A stretch of 21,247 nt of DNA from contig UQWA01000038.1 of NCBI GenBank assembly GCA_900544685.1, positions 1 to 21,247 on the forward strand. The letters are read 5' to 3'. Every line of letters begins with the position of its first letter. Position 1 is the stretch's first letter. This document shows, in pieces, positions 14,889-21,247 of the stretch. The translations under genes were made by a program, and so were the position numbers. The notes below the pieces were generated by a model, which worked only from the letters and a program-made list of their open reading frames with translations, was not told the origin of the DNA and did not search any database. The stretch comes from an uncultured Lachnospiraceae bacterium. Lineage in GTDB: Bacteria; Bacillota; Clostridia; Lachnospirales; Lachnospiraceae.

Positions 14889-15230
14889 CTACTCTTCTAC
14901 TTTCTCTTCTGCTATTTCGCTTGCAACAGTCTCTATCATGCCCGGCTCTGTTTTCAGATCCATTGCCAGCTTTGCCTCAATCTCCTCAGCCTCTTCTTCT
15001 GCTGTCTCAGGCATAATCTTCAGAAGTCCCTTGTTCAGTTCATCTACTGCAATACTCAGTGGCTTGTGAATCTTCGGCATAGACATTGGGTCTTTTCCAT
15101 CAATGATCTGTCTTGCTCTCTTTGCAGTCGCAAGAACGATGGAATAACGGCTGTTTACTACAGGAGTATCTCCGTCTTCTACTTCGCTGTTTACTACCTT
15201 AATTAATTCTGTGTAAGATGGATGTAACAT
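14889..15230 (-). CDS. rpoZ: RNA polymerase omega subunit
   Basis: Small RNA polymerase subunit that helps assemble the beta' subunit. The omega signature NSRYSIVLATAKRARQI is at about 26-42, preceded by LHPSYTEL and followed by KPLSIAVDELNKG. At 113 residues it is longer than the minimal omega: after about residue 72 there is a Glu-rich extension (ETAEEEAEEIEAKLAM, ending EIAEEKVEE), common in clostridial versions. GAGGAGG precedes the ATG. Its position 20 bases after gmk is the usual arrangement in Firmicutes. Confidence 0.95.
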   Translation of the reverse strand: MLHPSYTELIKVVNSEVEDGDTPVVNSRYSIVLATAKRARQIIDGKDPMSMPKIHKPLSIAVDELNKGLLKIMPETAEEEAEEIEAKLAMDLKTEPGMIETVASEIAEEKVEE

Positions 15231-15250
15231 AAATTTTTCCTCCTCAAATT

Positions 15251-15880
15251 TTATAAAAATCTTTTTAAGTCCTCTTTTAATGTATCAATAAATTCTCTTC
15301 TCTGATCTACTCTGTGATGCTGGCTCTGAATAATCTCATGTGTCTCTTTTACACAGGTTTCCAGATCATCATTCACAATCAGATAGTCATACTGCTCAAT
15401 AAATTCAGATTCCTCTACAGCACGATGCAGGCGCTTTCTGACTACTTCATCAGTTTCCGTTCCACGTCCACGAAGTCTCTCTTCCAGTACAGATGCGCTT
15501 GGCGGTACCATAAAGAGAAGCAATGTATCCGGGAACTGTTCCTTGATCTTCAATGCACCCTGAATCTCGATCTCCAGAATCACATCTTTTCCATTCTCTA
15601 ACTGCTGCTGTACATATTCCTTCGGTGTGCCATAATAATTCTCCACATAGGATGCATATTCAATCAGACGGTTTTCACGGATCATCTCTTCAAATTCTTC
15701 TTTTGTCTTAAAGAAATAATGAACTCCGTCTATCTCACCTGGTCTTGGTGCTCTTGTCGTTGCTGAAACAGACAATGCATAATTGTCATACTTTTCCAGC
15801 AGTTCATGCACCAGCGTACCCTTCCCGGTACCTGCAAATCCTGAAATAACCAGTAAAATTCCCTTTGATCTACAACTCAT
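15251..15880 (-). CDS. gmk: Guanylate kinase
   Basis: Phosphorylates GMP to GDP with ATP, feeding GTP and (p)ppGpp pools. The P-loop is G14-F-A-G-T-G-K20-G-T22, a variant of the common GPSGVGKGT. The GMP-binding region follows with TTRAPRPGEIDGVHYFF (about 40-56) and EYASYVENYYGTP. The lid RLRGRGTETDEVVRKRL and the C-terminal YDYLIVNDD are also typical. The length of 209 residues is normal. The start overlaps the end of remA by 11 bases, with GGGAGAG inside remA, indicating translational coupling. Confidence 0.95.
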   Translation of the reverse strand: MSCRSKGILLVISGFAGTGKGTLVHELLEKYDNYALSVSATTRAPRPGEIDGVHYFFKTKEEFEEMIRENRLIEYASYVENYYGTPKEYVQQQLENGKDVILEIEIQGALKIKEQFPDTLLLFMVPPSASVLEERLRGRGTETDEVVRKRLHRAVEESEFIEQYDYLIVNDDLETCVKETHEIIQSQHHRVDQRREFIDTLKEDLKRFL

Positions 15881-16142
15881 CTGTCTCTCCCTTCAGCTCA
15901 TCTGCATTAAAATGAAATCTTTTCACCAGTGTCTCTGGCTGCAGCGCAGACAAAATTATATGATCTTCTTCTGTGACAATCACAGATTTCGTTCTTCTTC
16001 CCTGTGTTGCGTCAATGACTTTTCCAATCTGTCTGGCATTCTGTACCATACGCTTTACCGGTGCGGCATCCGGACTGACCACTGCCACCACCTTAGCTGT
16101 ATTCACTACATTACCAAATCCGATATTCATTAATCTTGCCAA
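15870..16142 (-). CDS. remA: RemA/DUF370 family regulator
   Basis: A 90-residue protein of the RemA (DUF370) family; in Bacillus subtilis RemA is a DNA-binding activator of extracellular matrix genes. The core MNIGFGNVVN...VVSPDAAPVKRMVQNAR...GKVIDATQGRRTKSV...HIILSALQPETL is nearly complete. The start is a TTG at 16142, eight bases after GAGGT; an in-frame ATG four codons later has its ribosome binding site too far away, and family members also have about five residues before the INIGFGN-like block. It lies between yicC and gmk, the standard Firmicutes location. Target genes cannot be told from the window. Confidence 0.92.
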   Translation of the reverse strand: MARLMNIGFGNVVNTAKVVAVVSPDAAPVKRMVQNARQIGKVIDATQGRRTKSVIVTEEDHIILSALQPETLVKRFHFNADELKGETDEL

Positions 16143-16154
16143 AAAAATCTACCT

Positions 16155-17033
16155 CTATTCGATATTCTGTATCTGCTCCCGCACTTTTTCAATCTCTGTC
16201 TTCAAATTAATAGCACGGTTAGATGTCTCCAGATCGTTGGCCTTTGACAAAATTGTATTCGCCTCACGGTTCATCTCCTGCGCAAGAAAATCCAGCTTTC
16301 TTCCTACGCTTCCGCCACTTAAAAGTTCTTCTCTCATACTCTCAATATGGCTTCGCAGACGTACTGTCTCTTCATCTGTACAAATCTTGTCAGCAAAAAG
16401 AATTACCTCTGCAGCAATCCTTCCTTCTTCCATCTGGGCATCCCCAAGCAGTTCTTCTACTTTCATGGTTAGTTTTTCGCGGTACTCTGCCATAATCTGC
16501 GGATAGCGGTTCTCGATTGCATCCACATCCTTAATCATACCATCCAACTTGTCAAAGAGATCTTCCTTCAGTCTCTCGCCCTCTGTGATGCGGCTCTCTA
16601 CAAAATTCTCGCAGGCTTCCTTTAGGGCAACTTCTAAAACAGCCCAAATCTCTTTCTCATCTACAGTCTGTTCTTCCATGGTAAAAACTTCCGGACATCT
16701 GCCGAGTGCGCTCACACTGATATCATCTTTCAGACCAAAAGTCTCTGCCATTTGACGGTAATACTTCAGATACTGTGATGCAATTACCTCGTTGTATTTT
16801 AAAGATACATTCTCTTCTGTGAAATCTTCATATGTGATAAAGACATCCACCTTACCTCTCTGGATATAATTTTTCAGATAGGTACGAATAGTCGATTCAA
16901 AGAAACTGAGCTTCTTCGGCATCTTAATGGTGACATCAAAATATCTGTGATTCACAGCTTTCATTTCCACTGTAAACTTGCGGTTTTCCTGCAGATTCTC
17001 AGCTCTGCCGAAACCTGTCATACTTTTTATCAT
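16155..17033 (-). CDS. yicC: YicC/YloC family endoribonuclease
   Basis: A 292-residue member of the YicC/YloC family, reported as an endoribonuclease involved in RNA decay. The N-terminal signature MIKSMTGFGRAE is complete, followed by EMKAVNHRYFDVTIKMP and RGKVDVFITYED. The C-terminal DUF1732 region has ELLSGGSVGRKLDFLAQEMNREANTILSKA and the closing NLKTEIEKVREQIQNIE. The ATG at 17033 has AAAAGGAT about a dozen bases upstream, slightly long spacing. First gene of the eight-gene operon, directly behind the promoter at 17084-17112 and 12 bases before remA. Confidence 0.95.
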   Translation of the reverse strand: MIKSMTGFGRAENLQENRKFTVEMKAVNHRYFDVTIKMPKKLSFFESTIRTYLKNYIQRGKVDVFITYEDFTEENVSLKYNEVIASQYLKYYRQMAETFGLKDDISVSALGRCPEVFTMEEQTVDEKEIWAVLEVALKEACENFVESRITEGERLKEDLFDKLDGMIKDVDAIENRYPQIMAEYREKLTMKVEELLGDAQMEEGRIAAEVILFADKICTDEETVRLRSHIESMREELLSGGSVGRKLDFLAQEMNREANTILSKANDLETSNRAINLKTEIEKVREQIQNIE

Positions 17034-17083
17034 GATATGTACTCATCCTTTTCGTTTTGTGACATACTTAGCCACGTTAAGTT

Positions 17084-17112
17084 ATTATAAATCAATTTGC
17101 AGTGGCAGTCAA
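17084..17112 (-). promoter_or_regulatory. Promoter of the yicC-to-cinA operon
   Basis: Minus strand: TTGACT (17107-17112), 17-base spacer, TATAAT (17084-17089). It falls in the 104-base gap between rqcH and yicC. No terminator is visible after rqcH, so read-through may add to expression. Confidence 0.88.
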
Positions 17113-17137
17113 TTGGATTGTTTCCATTTTATGACTC

Positions 17138-18880
17138 TTACTTTGTAACTTCCTGTATCCCGGTAATATCTGTCGGTACCAGCATGGAATAGTTTGTGTG
17201 ATAGATGACAAATCCCGGTCTGGCACCAGCCACCTTCTTGACAAACTTACGTTCCACATAATCTACTTCTGCCTTTTCCGCTCCTCGGTTTTTTGAATAA
17301 TATGCTGCCAGTCTGGCTGCTTCTTCAAAAGTCCGGTCCGGAAGTTCTTCTCCGTTGGTCTTCACTATCACATGGGAACCAGGACACCCCTTTGCATGGA
17401 ACCACCAGTCATTTCCTACTGCAGTCTTAAATGTAAGATCTTCGTTTTGGAAATTATTCTTCCCCACATAGATATCATATCCATCAGACGAAACATAATG
17501 GAACGGTCTGGATGTGATCTTCACTCTTTTTCCTGTATAATGTCTTCGGATATAACCATACTCCGTCAGTTCTTCCTTAATCTGTACCAGATCTTCTTCG
17601 GAACGTGCAATATCCAGAGCAGTACTGATGGATTCCAGATGTTCAATCTCTCCTTTTGTTTCCTCAGTTAATTTTACAGATGCTTCCCAGGTACGCTTTA
17701 ACTTGTTATACTTTTCGAAATAATGCTGTGCATTCTCCTGAGGTGTTTTTGTTTCATCCAGTGGAATGGTAATCTCTTTGTTATCGTAGTAATTCAGACA
17801 GGTCAGCTTCTTCGCCCCTTCTTCCAGATTGTATCCATAGGTGTTAATCAGTTCTCCGTAAATCCTGAATTTTTCTCTTTTCTCGGTATCCTTCAGCTGC
17901 TTCTGCTGCAGATCATACTTTTTCCGGTTACGGTCCAGAGCCGTCTGTACAATTCTGCGCAGGTCTGCAGAACGCTGGCGGATACGGGTAATCACATTTC
18001 TCGTTGCGTAATAATGCTCCAGCATGCCGGAAACTGTGTCAAACTTCTCCTCTGTAAAATCGTCATACTGACTCAGATGCACTACACTGAAATCCACAGG
18101 TACCTGACCTTCATATACTATATTCGGTGCCAGTTGACCGGATTTTACCGTATCCACCACCAAGTCAAACTGATGCTCCAGATGGATCAGTTCTGTCTCT
18201 GAAAAGCTGTTGGCACTTCTGCCTGAATCCAGCGATGCCCGGTGACAGATCTCTTCTGCAATCAAAGGACTGATTCCTGTCATGGAACAGTAAATGCTTT
18301 TTGCCAGTGGCATTGGTTTGGAAGAAACCGCAGCAATAAACTCGCTGCTCTTATAATCCAGTGGATTGAGCTTTTCCTGAGTCTCAGGGATAAAATATGT
18401 TCGTCCCGGAAGGACCTCTCGGACAGAACTGACCTGAGAGGAAATATGCTTGATACTATCAATGATCATGCCTTCTTCATTGCAGAAAATAATATTGGAG
18501 TGTTTCCCCATGATCTCAACTACAAGTGTCTTGTGACACACATCGCCCAGTTCATTCAAATGCTCTATCTCAAAATTAATAATACGCTCCAATCCAGGCT
18601 GCCAGATCCTAGTAAACTTTCCTCCCCCGATATGCTTACGCAGAAGCATACAGAAGTTCGGTGCTGTCAGCGGAGCCGGTTTATTCTGATCTGTAAAATA
18701 GATCAGCGGGAGGCTGGCTCCCGCAGAAATCAGCAGACGATACTGCTGACGTCTTTCACTTTTTATGGTAAGCATCAACTCATCTGATTCTGGCTGTGCA
18801 ATTTTACTGATTCTGCCTCCCAGGATACAGGTATTTAACTCCTGCACCATTCCGGCAATTACAAGTCCGTCTAATGCCAT
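17138..18880 (-). CDS. rqcH: Ribosome quality control protein RqcH (NFACT / FbpA family)
   Basis: A 580-residue NFACT protein. RqcH binds stalled 50S subunits and recruits Ala-tRNA to add C-terminal alanine tails that mark nascent chains for degradation; older annotations call it fibronectin-binding protein. NFACT-N starts ALDGLVIAGMVQELN and includes APNFCMLLRKHI (73-84). A long coiled-coil middle follows (about 300-440). The NFACT-R domain has DWWFHAKGCPGSHVIVK near 490-510. The usual Asp-Arg pair of the N domain appears as Glu-Arg (GLERI, about 96-100). I start at 18880, eight bases after GAGGA; an upstream in-frame extension to 18973 encodes unrelated hydrophobic residues and overlaps the promoter. 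It lies between leuS and yicC with its own probable promoter. Confidence 0.93.
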   Translation of the reverse strand: MALDGLVIAGMVQELNTCILGGRISKIAQPESDELMLTIKSERRQQYRLLISAGASLPLIYFTDQNKPAPLTAPNFCMLLRKHIGGGKFTRIWQPGLERIINFEIEHLNELGDVCHKTLVVEIMGKHSNIIFCNEEGMIIDSIKHISSQVSSVREVLPGRTYFIPETQEKLNPLDYKSSEFIAAVSSKPMPLAKSIYCSMTGISPLIAEEICHRASLDSGRSANSFSETELIHLEHQFDLVVDTVKSGQLAPNIVYEGQVPVDFSVVHLSQYDDFTEEKFDTVSGMLEHYYATRNVITRIRQRSADLRRIVQTALDRNRKKYDLQQKQLKDTEKREKFRIYGELINTYGYNLEEGAKKLTCLNYYDNKEITIPLDETKTPQENAQHYFEKYNKLKRTWEASVKLTEETKGEIEHLESISTALDIARSEEDLVQIKEELTEYGYIRRHYTGKRVKITSRPFHYVSSDGYDIYVGKNNFQNEDLTFKTAVGNDWWFHAKGCPGSHVIVKTNGEELPDRTFEEAARLAAYYSKNRGAEKAEVDYVERKFVKKVAGARPGFVIYHTNYSMLVPTDITGIQEVTK

Positions 18881-18902
18881 AAGCATATTCCTCGTCTTTC
18901 TA

Positions 18903-18931
18903 AAAATATCTGGAACTAGTACAGCATACAA
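18903..18931 (-). promoter_or_regulatory. Possible promoter of rqcH
   Basis: Minus strand: TTGTAT (18926-18931), 17-base spacer, TATTTT (18903-18908). Moderate match only, but it is the best candidate between the leuS terminator and the rqcH start. Confidence 0.4.
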
Positions 18932-18982
18932 AATTAACTGGGCTAATAACGCAGGCTGTACCAGTATAAACAATATCTTGTT

Positions 18983-19024
18983 AAAACAGCCCGAAACTTT
19001 TCTGTAAAGCTTCAGGCTGTTTTT
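18983..19024 (-). terminator. Intrinsic terminator of leuS
   Basis: On the minus strand AACAGCC-T-GAA-G-CTTT pairs with AAAG-T-TTC-G-GGCTGTT. The three positions that are mismatched on the plus strand become U-G or G-U wobbles in the minus-strand RNA, so the hairpin evolved for that strand. The stem ends in four T residues, 22 bases beyond the leuS stop. Confidence 0.85.
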
Positions 19025-19045
19025 ATATCATTCGTTACTATACGT

Positions 19046-21247
19046 CTATTTCTGTACGATATTGATAATCTTCTTCGGTACATAGATTTCTTTTACAATC
19101 GTACCGGTCAGTTTATCTGCAATTGCTTCTTTTCCTGCCGCAATAGCAGTTTCCTTGTCTACGTCCAGCGGAAGTTTCACAACGGCTTTTGTCTTGCCGT
19201 TGATCTGTACCGGAAGTTCGATTGTATTCTCTACAGTCTTTGCCTCATCGTACTCCGGCCATTTCTGCTGATACAGATGTCCCTCAAATCCGCATACCTG
19301 CCAGATCTCTTCTGTAATATGAGGTGCTACAGGATTCAGCAGTGTCAGGAATGTCTTGTATTCCGCATGGTTAATACCATCTTTTGCAAAATCATTCAGC
19401 AGTGCCATCAGTGCTGCAATGGCTGTATTGTATTTCAGATTCTCAAAGTCATTGCTGACTTTCTTAATGGTCTGATGCATCTTTGTCTCATAATTGCTTC
19501 TGTAGGTGTCACCTTCTGTCAACACATCCTGCAGCTTCCATACTCTCTCCAGGAATCGACGACAGCCTTTTACGCCGTTTTCAGACCAGGAAGCACTCAA
19601 ATCAAAGGCACCGATGAACATCTCATAAGTTCTCAATGTGTCTGCGCCGTAATCCATGACAATATCATCTGGATTGACTACATTTCCTCTGGACTTGGAC
19701 ATCTTTTCCCCGTTCTCACCAAGAATCATACCATGGGAGGTACGCTTCTGATATGGTTCTGGAGTCGGTACTACGCCCTGATCATACAGGAATCTATGCC
19801 AGAATCTGGAGTACAGCAGATGCAGTGTGGTATGTTCCATACCACCGTTGTACCAGTCAACTGGAAGCCAGTATTTTAATGCTTCCGGGCTAGCCAGTGC
19901 TTCTGCATTAGTTGGATCTGTATAACGCAGGAAATACCAGGATGAGCCCGCCCACTGAGGCATAGTATCAGTCTCTCTCTGTGCAGGTCCTCCACAGCAA
20001 GGGCAGGTGGTGTTTACCCAATCTTTCATAGCTGCCAGAGGTGATTCTCCGTTATCGGTCGGCATATAGCTCTCTACATCCGGCAGTTCCAGAGGAAGTT
20101 CGCTTTCAGGAAGTGGAACGTAGCCACATTTATCACAGTGGACAATCGGAATCGGTTCTCCCCAGTAACGCTGACGTGAGAATACCCAGTCTCTTAACTT
20201 AAAGTTGGTCTTGCCTCGGCCGATCTTCTTTTCTTCCAGGAACTCGATCATTTTCTTCTTGGCATCTGCTACTTCCATTCCATTCAGGAAATCAGAGTTG
20301 ATCAGTTTACCAGTTGCTACATCTGTAAATGCTTCTTCCTGTACGTTTTCTCCCCCTGCTACGACTTCGATAATTGGCAGGTTGAATTTCTTTGCAAATT
20401 CCCAGTCACGGGTATCATGAGCAGGCACTGCCATGATGGCACCTGTTCCATAACTCATCAATACATAATCAGATACCCAGATCGGAATCTCTTTTCCATT
20501 AACCGGATTAACTGCCTTCAGTCCTTCAATTACTACACCTGTCTTATCCTTTGCCAGTTCAGAACGTTCGAAATCAGACTTTCTTGCTGCCTGTTCCTGA
20601 TATGCATGAATCGCATCCAGATTCTGAATATCTGTCTGGTATTTTTCTAACATCGGATGTTCCGGAGATACTACCATATAGGTTGCTCCGAACAGAGTAT
20701 CTGGTCTTGTAGTATAAACAGTCAGATAGTCGTCTTTTCCTGCGATGGCAAAGTCAACTTCTGCACCCTGGCTCTTACCGATCCAGTTCTTCTGGGACAC
20801 TTTAACACGTTCGATATAATCCACATGATCCAGGCCTTCCAGGAGTTTGTCTGCGTATTCTGTAATCTTCAGCATCCACTGACTCTTTACCTTACGCACC
20901 ACCGGCGCTCCGCATCGTTCGCAGACACCATTTACCACTTCTTCGTTTGCCAGACCTACCTTACAGGATGTACACCAGTTAATCGGCATCTCGCTCTTAT
21001 ATGCCAGCCCCGCTTTAAACAGCTTCAGAAAAATCCACTGTGTCCATTTATAATATTCCGGATCTGTAGTATTGATCTCACGATCCCAATCAAAGGAATA
21101 TCCCAGAGAATGGAGCTGTTCTTTGAATCTTTTTACATTATTTGCCGTAACTATCTTCGGATGAATCTTGTTCTTAATGGCATAGTTTTCTGTCGGCAGA
21201 CCAAATGCATCCCATCCCATCGGATAAAGTACATTGTATCCCTGCAT
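19046..21247 (-). CDS. leuS: Leucine--tRNA ligase (N-terminus beyond window edge)
   Basis: Charges tRNA-Leu with leucine. The visible 733-residue part starts at MQGYNVLYPMGWDAFGLP, which in the family lies roughly 60-70 residues in, so the HIGH motif and true start are outside the window; the methionine at the edge is internal. Numbered from the edge, it has a zinc site at C92/C95/C109/C112, the CP1 editing domain with TTRPDT (179-184) and VPAHDTRD (D278), a CxxC pair region (CDKCG 371-375, CPCC 415-418), and KMSKS at 515-519 followed by the anticodon-binding helical domain. The bacterial-type C-terminal extension VQINGKTKAVVKLP is present. It ends with its own terminator. The window also encodes a leucine tRNA substrate at 1471-1553. 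Confidence 0.97.
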   Translation of the reverse strand: MQGYNVLYPMGWDAFGLPTENYAIKNKIHPKIVTANNVKRFKEQLHSLGYSFDWDREINTTDPEYYKWTQWIFLKLFKAGLAYKSEMPINWCTSCKVGLANEEVVNGVCERCGAPVVRKVKSQWMLKITEYADKLLEGLDHVDYIERVKVSQKNWIGKSQGAEVDFAIAGKDDYLTVYTTRPDTLFGATYMVVSPEHPMLEKYQTDIQNLDAIHAYQEQAARKSDFERSELAKDKTGVVIEGLKAVNPVNGKEIPIWVSDYVLMSYGTGAIMAVPAHDTRDWEFAKKFNLPIIEVVAGGENVQEEAFTDVATGKLINSDFLNGMEVADAKKKMIEFLEEKKIGRGKTNFKLRDWVFSRQRYWGEPIPIVHCDKCGYVPLPESELPLELPDVESYMPTDNGESPLAAMKDWVNTTCPCCGGPAQRETDTMPQWAGSSWYFLRYTDPTNAEALASPEALKYWLPVDWYNGGMEHTTLHLLYSRFWHRFLYDQGVVPTPEPYQKRTSHGMILGENGEKMSKSRGNVVNPDDIVMDYGADTLRTYEMFIGAFDLSASWSENGVKGCRRFLERVWKLQDVLTEGDTYRSNYETKMHQTIKKVSNDFENLKYNTAIAALMALLNDFAKDGINHAEYKTFLTLLNPVAPHITEEIWQVCGFEGHLYQQKWPEYDEAKTVENTIELPVQINGKTKAVVKLPLDVDKETAIAAGKEAIADKLTGTIVKEIYVPKKIINIVQK

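Noticed and set aside
18881..18973. Hydrophobic N-terminal extension of rqcH resembling a signal peptide
   Set aside because: NFACT proteins start at the ALDGL-like block; the extension covers the likely promoter and lacks a ribosome binding site.
1..21247. CRISPR array, insertion sequence, prophage or integration site
   Set aside because: No regularly spaced direct repeats, transposase, integrase or phage genes; the tRNA-Leu has no integrase or visible repeated 3' end nearby.

Overview
The window looks like core chromosome of a spore-forming Clostridia species, most likely a Lachnospiraceae member. This rests on recognisable protein families, the gene order yicC-remA-gmk-rpoZ-rimO-pgsA-cinA, a Csp-type subtilase of the kind known from clostridial spore germination, strong GGAGG-type ribosome binding sites, and moderate AT richness. 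No mobile element, CRISPR array, rRNA or phage gene was seen. The assignment is inference from family knowledge; no database search was possible.

Layout. 1-1341 (minus): an orphan zinc-finger anti-sigma-like membrane protein followed by the N-terminal exonuclease part of DNA polymerase I, which runs off the left edge. 1471-1553 (minus): tRNA-Leu(CAA) with its own promoter and a downstream terminator. 1616-4299 (minus): a two-gene unit, a rhomboid-fold membrane protein without visible catalytic residues plus an LtaS-type sulfatase-fold phosphoglycerol transferase, behind a perfect-consensus promoter. 4438-5541 (plus): aroC, divergent from that unit. 5591-5642: a hairpin shared by aroC and the convergent lactonase gene. 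5679-7757 (minus): a lactonase-family beta-propeller protein and a small signal-less subtilisin. 7897-10934 (plus): the least conventional part, with a Csp-like subtilase, a very cysteine-rich hydrophobic 83-residue protein and two small unrecognised proteins; a short minus-strand gene lies inside it.

10928-17033 (minus) is a housekeeping operon of eight closely packed genes (yicC, remA, gmk, rpoZ, an HdeD/DUF308 membrane protein, rimO, pgsA, cinA) served by a strong promoter at 17084-17112. It couples RNA decay, biofilm/matrix regulation, GMP phosphorylation, an RNA polymerase subunit, ribosome modification and phospholipid synthesis. 17138-18880 (minus) is rqcH (ribosome quality control), and 19046-21247 (minus) is leuS, whose N-terminus is beyond the right edge.

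No wholly new system is demonstrated. The best candidates for something under-described are the Csp-like subtilase with its head-to-head small subtilisin and the trailing small genes (6885-10934), the rhomboid pseudoprotease with a C-terminal zinc cluster paired with an LtaS-like enzyme, and a CinA whose N-terminal domain has lost its usual motifs.
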